Source: Tamlana carrageenivorans (lineage in GTDB: Bacteria; Bacteroidota; Bacteroidia; Flavobacteriales; Flavobacteriaceae). From it: a stretch of DNA of 64,000 bases. Each line of letters starts with the position of its first letter. Position 1 is the stretch's first letter. Under the pieces are notes generated by a model. That model was given only the letters and a program-made list of their open reading frames with translations, was not told the DNA's origin and searched no databases. Positions 42,979 to 51,653 of the stretch are shown in pieces. The stretch lies in contig NZ_CP025938.1 of assembly GCF_002893765.1 (NCBI RefSeq), forward strand, positions 62,001 through 126,000, read 5' to 3'. Made by a program: the position numbers and the translations under genes.

Positions 42979-43278
42979 AATTTTTAAATAAAATGCGCTT
43001 TAGATCAAAACTTAAGTCAAAAATAAAACAAAGAACTGATCTTGATAAAATCACGAAAATTAATAACAAACTTTAAGGTTTCTAGAAAAACGGCAAGCAC
43101 AAATAATCAATAAAAAATAAATTAAAAAAATATCATCTCGTTGACTCTTTAAATAGAACTCGTTTAAGTCAGAACTTAATTCTAAAATTAAACAGAGAAC
43201 TCTTCTAAATAAAGTCACGAAAATTAAAAACTAACATTGAGGTCTCTAGAATACCAGCAAACACAAATAATCAATTAA
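42979..43278 (+). repeat. Two decayed copies of the 3' end of the four-helix-bundle gene
   Basis: The gene's last 135 bases (42812-42946) align without gaps to 42979-43113 (AATTTTT to CAATAA, about 70% by eye, including TTTCTAG-AAAAC-GCAAGCA-AAATA). A second copy, with small indels, spans about 43143-43278 (CACGAAAATTAA, AGGTCTCTAGAATACCAGCAAACACAAATAATCAA). The period is about 167 bases. Neither copy is open for long. This accounts for nearly all of the 356-base gap before moaCB. Confidence 0.75.
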
Positions 43279-43302
43279 AAATAATAAATAATCAATCCCA
43301 AA

Positions 43303-44214
43303 ATGGTCGACATCACACATAAAAACACCACATTACGTACAGCAGTAGCACAAGCTGTGGTAAAAGTTAGTAAACCCGAAACTATAGAAGCAATAAAAAA
43401 CGATACGGTTCCTAAGGGGCATGTATTTGCTATGAGTAAGGCTGCAGGGCTTTTGGGCGTAAAACGCACGCCAGATATTTTACCTGACTGCCACCCCTTG
43501 CCTATTGAATTTACAGGCGTTGAATATGAAATTAATGGTTTAGAGATTTCGGTAATTTTTACTGTAAAAACCATCTATAAAACAGGCGTTGAAGTGGAAG
43601 CTATGCATGGTGCAAGTGTTGTAGCGCTTAACATGTATGACATGCTGAAACCTATTGATAAAGGCATTGAAATTCACGCTATTAAACTACTCAATAAAAA
43701 AGGTGGAAAATCTGATTTCAAAGACCGCTTCCGTAAAGATTTAACCGCAGCTGTTGTGGTTTGTAGTGATACTATTTCAGCAGGACATAAAGAGGATAAA
43801 GCAGGTAAAGCCATTATTAAAAAGCTTGAAGAATCTGGGGTTAAAATTTCAGAATACGTGATTATCCCAGACGAAAAAGACATCATTCAGCAAAAAGCAA
43901 AAAACTATCAGGAACAAGGTATCGATATGGTAATTTACACCGGAGGCACAGGGCTTTCGGGTAGAGATGTCACTCCTGAAGCTTTACTTCCAATTTTAGA
44001 CAGACGTATTCCAGGTATTGAAGAGGCTATTCGTGGTTACGGACAAGAACGTACGCCGTTTTCCATGCTTTCAAGAAGTGTTGCTGGCACGATTTCAGAC
44101 ACGCTAGTTTTGGCGTTACCAGGATCGACTAATGGTGCTAAAGAATCTATGGATGCTATTTTCCCTGGGGTTTTGCATAGTTTTAGAATATTGAAGGGGG
44201 CTAGACACGATTAA
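43303..44214 (+). CDS. moaCB: Fused MoaC-MoaB/MogA molybdenum cofactor protein
   Basis: 303 residues. N-terminal MoaC-like domain (about 1-145; MSKAAGLLGVKRTPDILPDCHPLPI, VEVEAMHGASVVALNMYDMLKPIDKG) completes cyclic pyranopterin monophosphate synthesis after MoaA. C-terminal MogA/MoaB-like domain (about 148-303; VVCSDTISAGHKEDKAG, YTGGTGLSGRDVTPEAL, LALPGSTNGAKES) adenylylates molybdopterin for MoeA. A single-chain fusion of these steps is known in several bacteria. Confidence 0.94.
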   Translation: MVDITHKNTTLRTAVAQAVVKVSKPETIEAIKNDTVPKGHVFAMSKAAGLLGVKRTPDILPDCHPLPIEFTGVEYEINGLEISVIFTVKTIYKTGVEVEAMHGASVVALNMYDMLKPIDKGIEIHAIKLLNKKGGKSDFKDRFRKDLTAAVVVCSDTISAGHKEDKAGKAIIKKLEESGVKISEYVIIPDEKDIIQQKAKNYQEQGIDMVIYTGGTGLSGRDVTPEALLPILDRRIPGIEEAIRGYGQERTPFSMLSRSVAGTISDTLVLALPGSTNGAKESMDAIFPGVLHSFRILKGARHD

Positions 44215-44219
44215 AAAGG

Positions 44220-44335
44220 TTTAACCGTTGATGCGTGAAATCGTTTAACCGATTTAACAATTCAACGATTTAACAATGAAAAACTGAATACAACAGTTAA
44301 ACGTTTACACAATTAAACGAATAAACCATATCACA
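44220..44335. repeat. REP-like GTTTAATCG/CGATTAAAC element, copy 4
   Basis: TTTAACCGTTGATGCG, ATCGTTTAACCGATTTAAC and, towards moaA, CAGTTAAACGTTTACAC followed by AATTAAACGAATAAACC. A more degenerate member of the family, filling the moaCB-moaA spacer. Confidence 0.55.
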
Positions 44336-44340
44336 AAGTA

Positions 44341-45348
44341 ATGAGCGAGAACAAAAACATATTACAAGATTCACACGGTAGAGATCACGCGTATTTGCGT
44401 ATTTCACTTATCGAGCGCTGTAATTTAAGGTGCACCTATTGCATGCCTGAAGAAGGTGTAAAATTGTCACCGAAAAGTAGTTTAATGACTTATGAGGAAA
44501 TTTACGAAATCGCCAAAACTTTTGTAGATAATGGTGTTACCAAAATTAGATTAACTGGTGGCGAACCTTTAATTAGAAAAGATATTCCTGTTATTTTAGA
44601 AAAACTGGCCACACTTCCAGTAGAATTATCGATCACTTCTAATGCGGTAATAATTGATAAATATATTGATGTATTAAAAGCAAACGGCGTGAATAAAATC
44701 AATGTAAGTTTAGATTCTTTAGATGAAGGTAAATTTAAACACATTACACGTCGCCAGGAGTTTAAAAAGGTGTACAACAATATTTTACTTTTAGTTAAAG
44801 AAGGTTTTACCGTAAAGGTTAATGCCGTTTTAATGAAAGGTTTTAATGAAAATGAAATCATCGATTTTATCAACTTCACCAAAGATTTACCTGTTTCGGT
44901 GCGCTTTATAGAATTCATGCCTTTTGATGGTAATAAATGGGATATGAGCAAAATGGTGTCTTATGCTGAAGTGATGCGTTATGTTCACGACGCTTTCGCG
45001 GAAGACGAAGTAGAACGCTTACAAGATGCGCCTAACGATACTTCTAAAAACTATAGAATTAAAGGTTACCAAGGTTCTTTTGCGATTATAAGCTCGGTAA
45101 CCAATCCGTTTTGCGATTCATGTAACAGACTGCGTTTAACAGCAAACGGCCAACTTAAAAACTGTTTATTTTCTTCAACCGAATCCGATTTATTAACCAC
45201 GCTTCGTGCTGGCAAACCTATTGAACCTGTGATTCAAAAAGCAGTGTGGGCGAAATTAAAAATACGTGGTGGTATGGATACCCTTAAAAAACTTCAAGAA
45301 CCTGAATTGCATACAAATAATAGAAGTATGACGGCTATTGGGGGCTAA
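44341..45348 (+). CDS. moaA: GTP 3',8-cyclase MoaA
   Basis: Radical-SAM enzyme that starts Moco synthesis from GTP. 335 residues. N-terminal 4Fe-4S/SAM motif CNLRCTYC, C-terminal cluster CDSCNRLRLTANGQLKNC, and the conserved terminal Gly-Gly (MTAIGG) required for activity. Last gene of the Moco cluster; spaced from moaCB by a repeat element. Confidence 0.96.
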   Translation: MSENKNILQDSHGRDHAYLRISLIERCNLRCTYCMPEEGVKLSPKSSLMTYEEIYEIAKTFVDNGVTKIRLTGGEPLIRKDIPVILEKLATLPVELSITSNAVIIDKYIDVLKANGVNKINVSLDSLDEGKFKHITRRQEFKKVYNNILLLVKEGFTVKVNAVLMKGFNENEIIDFINFTKDLPVSVRFIEFMPFDGNKWDMSKMVSYAEVMRYVHDAFAEDEVERLQDAPNDTSKNYRIKGYQGSFAIISSVTNPFCDSCNRLRLTANGQLKNCLFSSTESDLLTTLRAGKPIEPVIQKAVWAKLKIRGGMDTLKKLQEPELHTNNRSMTAIGG

Positions 45349-45423
45349 ATATTTTTCTAGGAAATGAAATGCTTAACGCCCATATTATATACCAACATGA
45401 GCAAGGTGTTTTGAAAATAAAAC

Positions 45424-45912
45424 CTACGCCTTGTCAATCATTTGAAGAAAATCTAAAGTATTTTCACTTTCGGCAACAAACTTTAGCATGTTATTTCTCA
45501 TCTTCAAAAGGTTAGTTATATAACGCTTTAGAAATAGCCAATTAATAAATTTCCCAAAAACACCCAATGGCGATTCAAAGTGAAAAGTATTCGTCATAAT
45601 GGTAACCTCTCCCTTTTCTTTGAAGTGATGCTCGTGACGATAAGATTTGAAAACACCTAAAACCATTTCATCAACAAAATAATACGGACTTTCAAATTCT
45701 ACAATTTTTGAAGTTAGATGCTGAACAATACCTAAATGATTGGCTTCCCAACTTACCCATTCTCCTTTAGAGATGAGTCCTGTGGTTTTTCCGGCAATAG
45801 GAATTTCTTTAGTCTGCTTTAAAGATTCTTTAAGCATATCAATGCTTCTGGCTAAATCAAAGCAAGTTTTAATATCGGAATGTATCTCCGACTCAAGAAC
45901 GATGGTTGGCAT
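45424..45912 (-). CDS. SRPBCC (START-like) family protein
   Basis: A 162-residue cytoplasmic protein with the SRPBCC helix-grip pattern: IVLESEIHSDIKTCFDLARSIDML, KGEWVSWEANHLGIVQHLTSKI, FESPYYFVDEMVLGVFKSYRHEHHF and an amphipathic C-terminal helix. Such proteins bind hydrophobic ligands; substrate unknown. Independent of the converging Moco cluster. Confidence 0.82.
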   Translation of the reverse strand: MPTIVLESEIHSDIKTCFDLARSIDMLKESLKQTKEIPIAGKTTGLISKGEWVSWEANHLGIVQHLTSKIVEFESPYYFVDEMVLGVFKSYRHEHHFKEKGEVTIMTNTFHFESPLGVFGKFINWLFLKRYITNLLKMRNNMLKFVAESENTLDFLQMIDKA

Positions 45913-46028
45913 TTAATAGGTTGGTTCAAAAAATTTGGTAAGCAAACATAGTCAAATTCTATTACATAGAAAAGACCATATTAAAACCTATAAACTTTAG
46001 GAAGGTTTTCGGTTAAACTAACTGTGGT

Positions 46029-47123
46029 TTACACATTAAATAAGAAGTGCATAACATCGCCATCTTTAACGATATAATTCTTTCCTTCAACGCGCATTTT
46101 TCCAGCTTCTTTAACTTTTGCTTCACTCCCGTACGCTACATAATCGTTATATGCAATCACTTCGGCACGAATAAAACCTTTTTCAAAATCAGTATGGATC
46201 ACTCCAGCAGCTTGAGGTGCTGTAGCTCCTATATCAACCGTCCAAGCACGAACCTCTTTCACACCAGCTGTAAAATACGTTTGTTGGTTTAGTAATTTAT
46301 AAGCCCCACGTATCAATTTTGCCGATCCAGCTTCATCTAAACCGATGTCTTGCAAGAACATTTGGCGCTCTTCGTAGTCTTCTAACTCATTAATATCTGC
46401 TTCAGTTCCAACGGCCAAAACAAGTACTTCGGCATTTTCATCTTTAACAGCTTCTTTAACTTGCTCTACATAAGCGTTACCTGTAACAGCAGCACCTTCA
46501 TCGACATTACATACATACATTACGGGCTTATCGGTAATAAACTGCGATGGTTTTACAAAATCCTCGTAATCTTCATCAGAAAATTCTAAAGCTCTCACCG
46601 ATGTTCCGGCCTCTAAACCTGCTTTAATTTTTAATAAAACAGCTTCTTCCTTTTGAGCCTCTTTATTTCCTGTTTTAGCAGCACGCTTCACTTTATCTAA
46701 CTTCTTTTCTGCAGTTTCTAAATCTTTCAATTGAAGCTCCATATCGATCGTTTCTTTATCACGAATAGGGTTCACATTACCATCAACATGCACAATATTA
46801 TCGTTATCGAAACAACGTAAAACGTGTAAAATAGCATCGGTTTCACGAATATTAGCTAAGAACTGGTTTCCTAAACCTTCACCTTTACTTGCACCTTTTA
46901 CTAAACCTGCAATATCTACAATCTCTACGGTAGCAGGAAGCACACGCTCGGGGTTAACCAAGCTTTCCAACTTCTCTAAACGAGGATCTGGCACGTTTAC
47001 AACACCTATATTAGGCTCTATAGTACAAAACGGAAAGTTAGCACTCTGCGCTTTGGCATTAGATAAACAATTAAATAATGTTGATTTTCCTACGTTTGGC
47101 AATCCTACTATACCTGCTTTCAT
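46029..47123 (-). CDS. ychF: YchF/OLA1-family ribosome-associated ATPase
   Basis: 364 residues, Obg-related but ATP-preferring. G1 GLPNVGKSTLF, G3 DIAGLVKGASKGEGLGNQFL, an atypical base-recognition NVDE instead of NKxD, and a C-terminal TGS domain (YFTAGVKEVRAWTVDIGATAPQAAGVIHTDFEKGFIRAEV). Linked to translation quality and oxidative stress in other bacteria. A hairpin lies in its leader. Confidence 0.96.
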   Translation of the reverse strand: MKAGIVGLPNVGKSTLFNCLSNAKAQSANFPFCTIEPNIGVVNVPDPRLEKLESLVNPERVLPATVEIVDIAGLVKGASKGEGLGNQFLANIRETDAILHVLRCFDNDNIVHVDGNVNPIRDKETIDMELQLKDLETAEKKLDKVKRAAKTGNKEAQKEEAVLLKIKAGLEAGTSVRALEFSDEDYEDFVKPSQFITDKPVMYVCNVDEGAAVTGNAYVEQVKEAVKDENAEVLVLAVGTEADINELEDYEERQMFLQDIGLDEAGSAKLIRGAYKLLNQQTYFTAGVKEVRAWTVDIGATAPQAAGVIHTDFEKGFIRAEVIAYNDYVAYGSEAKVKEAGKMRVEGKNYIVKDGDVMHFLFNV

Positions 47124-47140
47124 TTGAAAAATGTATTTTT

Positions 47141-47160
47141 ATTTCCGAGACATCGGAAAT
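47141..47160 (-). promoter_or_regulatory. Hairpin in the ychF leader
   Basis: ATTTCCGA-GACA-TCGGAAAT, a perfect 8-bp stem, 18 bases upstream of the ychF start and downstream of an exact -7 box (TACATTTG, minus strand, 47226-47233). It has no T-run on the minus strand, so it may influence message stability or translation. Confidence 0.4.
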
Positions 47161-47302
47161 CTTCTTTATAAATAATATTTTAGCATAAGAAGTTACTACC
47201 TAAATGGCAACTTGTTTTGCGAGTGCAAATGTAGTTAATTCCTTTATTATTTTTTGTAACAATTTTAAGCTTTAATTGCTGAATGCCTATAAACTAGTTT
47301 CA

Positions 47303-48772
47303 ATGAAATATTTATTGCTTCTTATGCTACTTCACCTGACTAATTTCTTGGGCTATTCTCAAAATTTTAGTGCTCAAATTATAGCGGAAGACAATAAAAA
47401 AGCCATTCCTTATGCCAACGTAAAAACCAATATGAATACAGGCGTTATTTCCAATGAAGAAGGTTTTTTTACCATTAATATAAATGATTCTATAAAATCA
47501 CTCACCATTTCATGTTTGGGTTTTCAGCAAAAAACAATACCGGTAGATCTGATAAAAACGGAACATACTATTATTGAATTAGCTATTTCTATAAACCAAT
47601 TAGATGAAGTTTTTATTAGCAACAAAACCCTAAACGTCGAGAGTATTATGGCTAAGGTTCGAGAAAACATTAGCGTCAACTATGAAAATAATCTCATGAA
47701 TCATGGTATTTTCAGTCGAACAACCAATTATGCCGAATTTAAAAAGTTAGACTTTGAAATTGAAAAAGCCTCACATATTAAAAAACGAAATTTACAATCG
47801 GCAAATCGTGAATTGGAAGCCATGGCTAAAGAAGTAAAGGAAGGCAATATCATTCAATTTGAAGATTTTAAAGGGAATATTTTTGTTTTGAACAAGGATA
47901 GCACCAAAATAGAAGCTAGTAAAGCCACCAAAATTTTAGATTCTAAGAATAATTTTTCTCTAGATGACATTCAAGAAAAATCGCAACGTATTGTATTGAA
48001 ATACTTAGACAGCTCTAAAACCTACAAAATAAAAACGGGCTTATTCAAACTTGATGATTCTTTAGATTTAAATGACGACAAGATTAAAGATCTTCAAAAA
48101 AAAGAATTTCAGTTAAACACTTTAAATAGCTTTACCAGAAAAACGTTACGGCGCGCCCTATTTTATAAAAACGCTTTTCTGGACAAATTAATAAACCCAA
48201 AATTATACGATTACACGCTTCAAACAACCACATTTAACGATGCCCTTACCTATGTTATTCAATTTAAGCCAAGTAAGGAAGGAGCTAAATACACGGGCTT
48301 AATTTATATAAATGGCGACTCGTTTGCTATAACCCAAGTTGATTACGATTTTTTTGAAGATCGACACGGTAAAAAAATAAATTTCAAATTCTTTTTAGGT
48401 CTAAAGTACATCCATTCCACCAGCAGAGGCACTATAATATTTGAAAAAAACAGCACTAATATTTACCAACCAAAATATATAAAACATATTTATGGCAGTT
48501 ATTTTTATGCTAATAGAGATGTAAAATTTATTGAAAATAGTAACGATAAAAACAAAGTAAGATTTAGTTTTACGCTGGAAGGAGATAATCGCTTTAAACA
48601 AGAAATCCTTTTCACCTCTCATACTAAATTGACTTCCGAAGACTTTAAAAATATAAAACAAAATAAAGCCGTTATCTACACCCAACTGGAGGCGTTTGAT
48701 AAAAATTTTTGGGGAAATGAGGAAATTCTAGAACCGCTTAATGAGATGAAAAACTTTAATATTAATCCTTAA
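47303..48772 (+). CDS. Carboxypeptidase-regulatory-like domain protein
   Basis: About 489 residues from the ATG at 47303, which gives a clean signal peptide (LLMLLHLTNFLGYSQNF). The N-terminal CarboxypepD_reg-like domain (FSAQIIAEDNKKAIPYANVKT, EGFFTINI, LTISCLGFQQKTIPV) is followed by QLDEVFI and a long beta-rich region without recognised motifs. In flavobacteria such proteins are outer-membrane associated and of unknown function. Monocistronic, with a bidirectional terminator downstream. Confidence 0.75.
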   Translation: MKYLLLLMLLHLTNFLGYSQNFSAQIIAEDNKKAIPYANVKTNMNTGVISNEEGFFTININDSIKSLTISCLGFQQKTIPVDLIKTEHTIIELAISINQLDEVFISNKTLNVESIMAKVRENISVNYENNLMNHGIFSRTTNYAEFKKLDFEIEKASHIKKRNLQSANRELEAMAKEVKEGNIIQFEDFKGNIFVLNKDSTKIEASKATKILDSKNNFSLDDIQEKSQRIVLKYLDSSKTYKIKTGLFKLDDSLDLNDDKIKDLQKKEFQLNTLNSFTRKTLRRALFYKNAFLDKLINPKLYDYTLQTTTFNDALTYVIQFKPSKEGAKYTGLIYINGDSFAITQVDYDFFEDRHGKKINFKFFLGLKYIHSTSRGTIIFEKNSTNIYQPKYIKHIYGSYFYANRDVKFIENSNDKNKVRFSFTLEGDNRFKQEILFTSHTKLTSEDFKNIKQNKAVIYTQLEAFDKNFWGNEEILEPLNEMKNFNINP

Positions 48773-48796
48773 CTTTTAACTTTCAACTTAACACAT

Positions 48797-48832
48797 AAAA
48801 AAAGGTCTCAAACGATGTTTGAGACCTTTTTT
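48797..48832. terminator. Bidirectional terminator
   Basis: AAAAAAGGTCTCAAAC and GTTTGAGACCTTTTTT pair around a 4-base loop. Serves the plus-strand regulatory-domain gene and the minus-strand ferredoxin gene. Confidence 0.9.
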
Positions 48833-48853
48833 ATGTTGTTACGACACATCATC

Positions 48854-49207
48854 CTACCCATCAGGGTGCATAAAGCGTTGTTTCGCTAGTAATTCGTCTT
48901 CTGTTTCCACGTGATCATCATCAGGAACACAACAATCTACAGGACATACTGCAGCACATTGCGGTTCATCATGGAATCCTTTACATTCTGTACATTTATC
49001 TGGAACGATGTAGTAAACCTCATCACTTATCGGCTCTTGAGCTTCGTCGGCATCAACTTCGGTTCCATTTGTTAATACTACTTTTCCATCCAAACTTGTA
49101 CCATCTTTATAGCGCCAATCATCTGCCCCTTCGTAAATTGCCGTATTCGGGCATTCCGGTTCACATGCACCACAATTTATACATTCGTCTGTTATTATAA
49201 TTGCCAT
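48854..49207 (-). CDS. 2[4Fe-4S] ferredoxin
   Basis: 117 residues from the ATG at 49207, the start that begins with the conserved MAIIITDECINCGACEPECP. A start at 49267 would add 20 residues overlapping the promoter. Cluster one: CINCGACEPECP. Cluster two: CTECKGFHDEPQCAAVCPVDCC. An acidic insertion of about 50 residues lies between the clusters (DDWRYKDGTSLDGKVVLTNG), usual for the Bacteroidota 4Fe-4S dicluster ferredoxins. Electron partner not identifiable; its divergent neighbour is an acyl-CoA reductase. Confidence 0.92.
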   Translation of the reverse strand: MAIIITDECINCGACEPECPNTAIYEGADDWRYKDGTSLDGKVVLTNGTEVDADEAQEPISDEVYYIVPDKCTECKGFHDEPQCAAVCPVDCCVPDDDHVETEDELLAKQRFMHPDG

Positions 49208-49230
49208 AGCGTTTTTTCTTTCTAAATTTG
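49201..49230 (+). promoter_or_regulatory. Promoter of the acyl-CoA reductase gene
   Basis: TTG (49201-49203), 19 bases, TAAATTTG (49223-49230): an exact Bacteroidota consensus on plus, 44 bases before the ATG. The -33 element lies inside the first codons of the divergent ferredoxin gene. Confidence 0.7.
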
Positions 49231-49236
49231 CAACAG

Positions 49237-49268
49237 CAAAAATAACGCCTAAACCTTTCATAACCAAA
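49237..49268 (-). promoter_or_regulatory. Promoter of the ferredoxin gene
   Basis: On the minus strand TTTG (49265-49268), 20 bases, TATTTTTG (49237-49244), 29 bases before the ferredoxin start. It interleaves with the plus-strand promoter at 49201-49230; the two -7 boxes are only 6 bases apart. Confidence 0.7.
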
Positions 49269-49274
49269 TTCAGA

Positions 49275-50333
49275 ATGCAATTACAAGAAAGAATTAATGC
49301 TTTTATAAAATTAGGAGATTTTTTAAGGCAATTTTCTAACGAAGTTATCCAAAAGAATGATATTGTTGAACATAACGATATTTTCTTCGACGGCTTTAAA
49401 CATCAATTAAAATTAGCAGAAGAACACAATGGTTGGTTTACTCAAGAAAACATACGCTTTGCCTTAAAATCTTGGGCCGATGCTTTAACTCTTGAAAATA
49501 TTAATACTTGGTTAAAACCTTATACCATTAAAAATATCACACCAAAACAAGTAGCCATTATCATGGCCGGAAATATTCCTTTGGTAGGGTTTCATGATTT
49601 TTTAGCAGTACTTATTACAGGACATCATGTTTTAGTTAAACAGTCATCAAACGATAAACACCTGCTCCCTTACCTAGCGAAATACCTAGAATATGTAGAA
49701 CCTCAATTTAAAGGTTGCATCACTTTTACTGAAGGTAAGGTAGAAAATTTCGATGCTGTTATTGCAACAGGCAGCAATAATACAGCGCGGTATTTTGAGT
49801 ACTATTTTAAAAACAAACCTTCTATAATACGAAATAACAGAAATTCGGTTGCCATACTTACTGGTGAAGAAACCGAAGATGATTTAAAAAATCTTGCTGA
49901 AGACATTTTTAGATATTATGGTTTGGGCTGTCGTAATGTATCTAAATTATACGTCCCAAAAGGCTATACATTTGATGCTTTTTTTGAAGGCATTTATCAC
50001 TGGCACCCCATTATTGAAAAAGCCAAATACGCCAACAATTACGACTACAATAAAGCCGTGTATTTAATGAGTGAGTTTGACATGCTAGAAAATGGTTTTT
50101 TTATGATTAAAGAAGACGAAAGTTTAGCATCACCTATAGCAACTCTTTTCTACGAATATTATGAAAATAAAACGCTGTTAGAAGAAAAACTAAAAGCAAA
50201 TAAACAGCAAATTCAATGCATTGTTTCTAATGGATTTACAAAAAATGAAATCCCTTTTGGAGCCACTCAAACACCCCAACTTTGGGATTATGCGGATGAT
50301 GTAGATTCCGTTGAATTTTTATTAGCGATTTGA
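49275..50333 (+). CDS. LuxC-like acyl-CoA reductase
   Basis: A 352-residue aldehyde-dehydrogenase-fold reductase of the LuxC/acyl-CoA reductase family. Seen: IIMAGNIPLVGFHDFLAVLITGHHVLVKQSS (cofactor region), VIATGSNNTARYFEYYF, and the nucleophile Cys in YYGLGCRNVSKLYVPKGY. Reduces fatty acyl-CoA or acyl-ACP to an aldehyde; physiological product here unknown. It lies upstream of serC and divergent from the ferredoxin, a block I recall as common in flavobacteria. Confidence 0.85.
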   Translation: MQLQERINAFIKLGDFLRQFSNEVIQKNDIVEHNDIFFDGFKHQLKLAEEHNGWFTQENIRFALKSWADALTLENINTWLKPYTIKNITPKQVAIIMAGNIPLVGFHDFLAVLITGHHVLVKQSSNDKHLLPYLAKYLEYVEPQFKGCITFTEGKVENFDAVIATGSNNTARYFEYYFKNKPSIIRNNRNSVAILTGEETEDDLKNLAEDIFRYYGLGCRNVSKLYVPKGYTFDAFFEGIYHWHPIIEKAKYANNYDYNKAVYLMSEFDMLENGFFMIKEDESLASPIATLFYEYYENKTLLEEKLKANKQQIQCIVSNGFTKNEIPFGATQTPQLWDYADDVDSVEFLLAI

Positions 50334-50409
50334 CTAAACTTTTAAAGAATTTTTAATTAAAAATAAGGAATTAATTTAGACCTTTACATCTTAATTTTTA
50401 CCAAGAAAA

Positions 50410-51474
50410 ATGAAAAAACATAACTTTAGTGCAGGACCTAGTATTTTACCACAAGAAGTTTTATTAAAAGCTTCAGAAGCAATTGTAGATTATAATAATA
50501 GTGGCTTATCCTTAATTGAAATCTCTCACCGAAGCAAAGACTTCGTTGAAATTATGGAAAACGCTAGAGCTTTAGCTTTAGAGCTTTTAGGGTTAGAAGG
50601 AAAAGGTTATACCGCATTATTTTTACAAGGTGGTGCTAGCACACAGTTTATAATGACCGCTTTAAACCTGTTAAATAAAAAAGCAGGTTATATAAATACT
50701 GGTGCATGGAGTGGTAAAGCAATAAAAGAAGCCAAAAAAGTAGGCGAAATTATCGAAGTAGGTTCATCTGCCGATGCCAACTTTAACTATATTCCTAAGG
50801 GGTTTGAAATCCCTTCAGATTTAGATTACTTACACTATACAACCAATAACACCATTTTTGGAACACAGTTTAAAGACATTCCGCAAACCAATGTACCTTT
50901 AGTTTGTGATATGAGTAGTGATATCTTTTCTCGTGTTTTAGACTATTCCAAATTCTCTTTAATTTATGCTGGAGCTCAAAAAAATATGGGACCTGCTGGA
51001 ACAACGCTTGTTGTTGTTAAAGATGACATTTTAGGTAAGGTATCGCGCGATATTCCTTCTATTTTAGATTACCAATTACACATTAAAGCAGGTAGCATGT
51101 ACAACACACCTCCTGTATTTCCGGTTTACACCTCTATGTTAACATTAGAGTGGCTAAAAGGTTTAGGTGGCATTGCTGGTATTGAAGCAGAAAACGAAAA
51201 GAAATCGACGGTTATGTATTCTGAAATTGACTTGAATCCATTATTTAAAGGATTTGCTGCTAAAGAAGATCGTTCGCCAATGAATGCGACTTTCAACTTA
51301 ACCGACGAAAGCTTAAAAGATACTTTTGAAACCATGCTTAAAGAAGCTGGAATTAGCGGTGTAAACGGACACAGAAGTGTTGGTGGTTATAGAGCTTCCA
51401 TGTACAACGCACTTCCTTTAGATAGCGTAAAAGCACTTGTAGAGGTTATGAGCGAATTAGAAGCTAAAGCGTAA
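50410..51474 (+). CDS. serC: Phosphoserine aminotransferase
   Basis: Converts 3-phosphohydroxypyruvate to phosphoserine with glutamate as amino donor; PLP enzyme, 354 residues. Signatures: HNFSAGPSILPQEVL at the N-terminus, ISHRSKDF, FLQGGASTQF, TTNNTIFGTQF, the PLP lysine in YAGAQKNMGPAG, and the C-terminal GHRSVGGYRASMYNA. Followed by serA, the preceding step of serine biosynthesis. Confidence 0.96.
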   Translation: MKKHNFSAGPSILPQEVLLKASEAIVDYNNSGLSLIEISHRSKDFVEIMENARALALELLGLEGKGYTALFLQGGASTQFIMTALNLLNKKAGYINTGAWSGKAIKEAKKVGEIIEVGSSADANFNYIPKGFEIPSDLDYLHYTTNNTIFGTQFKDIPQTNVPLVCDMSSDIFSRVLDYSKFSLIYAGAQKNMGPAGTTLVVVKDDILGKVSRDIPSILDYQLHIKAGSMYNTPPVFPVYTSMLTLEWLKGLGGIAGIEAENEKKSTVMYSEIDLNPLFKGFAAKEDRSPMNATFNLTDESLKDTFETMLKEAGISGVNGHRSVGGYRASMYNALPLDSVKALVEVMSELEAKA

Positions 51475-51615
51475 ATAGTTTGCTTTTTCATTTCCACGAA
51501 AGTGAAAAACGCTTCAAGCTAACAAAAAAATAAATATATTAAGATTCCCTCCTTCGTGGGAATGAACAAAATAAAATTTAATTTTAAGTTGAATGGTTTA
51601 TCGTTCGTTCAAAGG

Positions 51616-51648
51616 ACTTTTAACTTTTAACTTTTAACTTTTAACTTA
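51616..51648. repeat. Heptanucleotide tandem repeat directly before serA
   Basis: ACTTTTA is repeated four times plus a partial fifth, ending six bases before the serA ATG, across the place where ribosome contact and leader would lie. Copy-number change by slippage would alter promoter-to-start or leader spacing. Confidence 0.8.
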
Positions 51649-51653
51649 GAAAA

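Noticed and set aside
42947..43302. A separate small gene between the four-helix-bundle gene and moaCB
   Set aside because: The similarity is to the 3' end of the preceding gene and all frames are broken; it is decayed repeat, not a gene.
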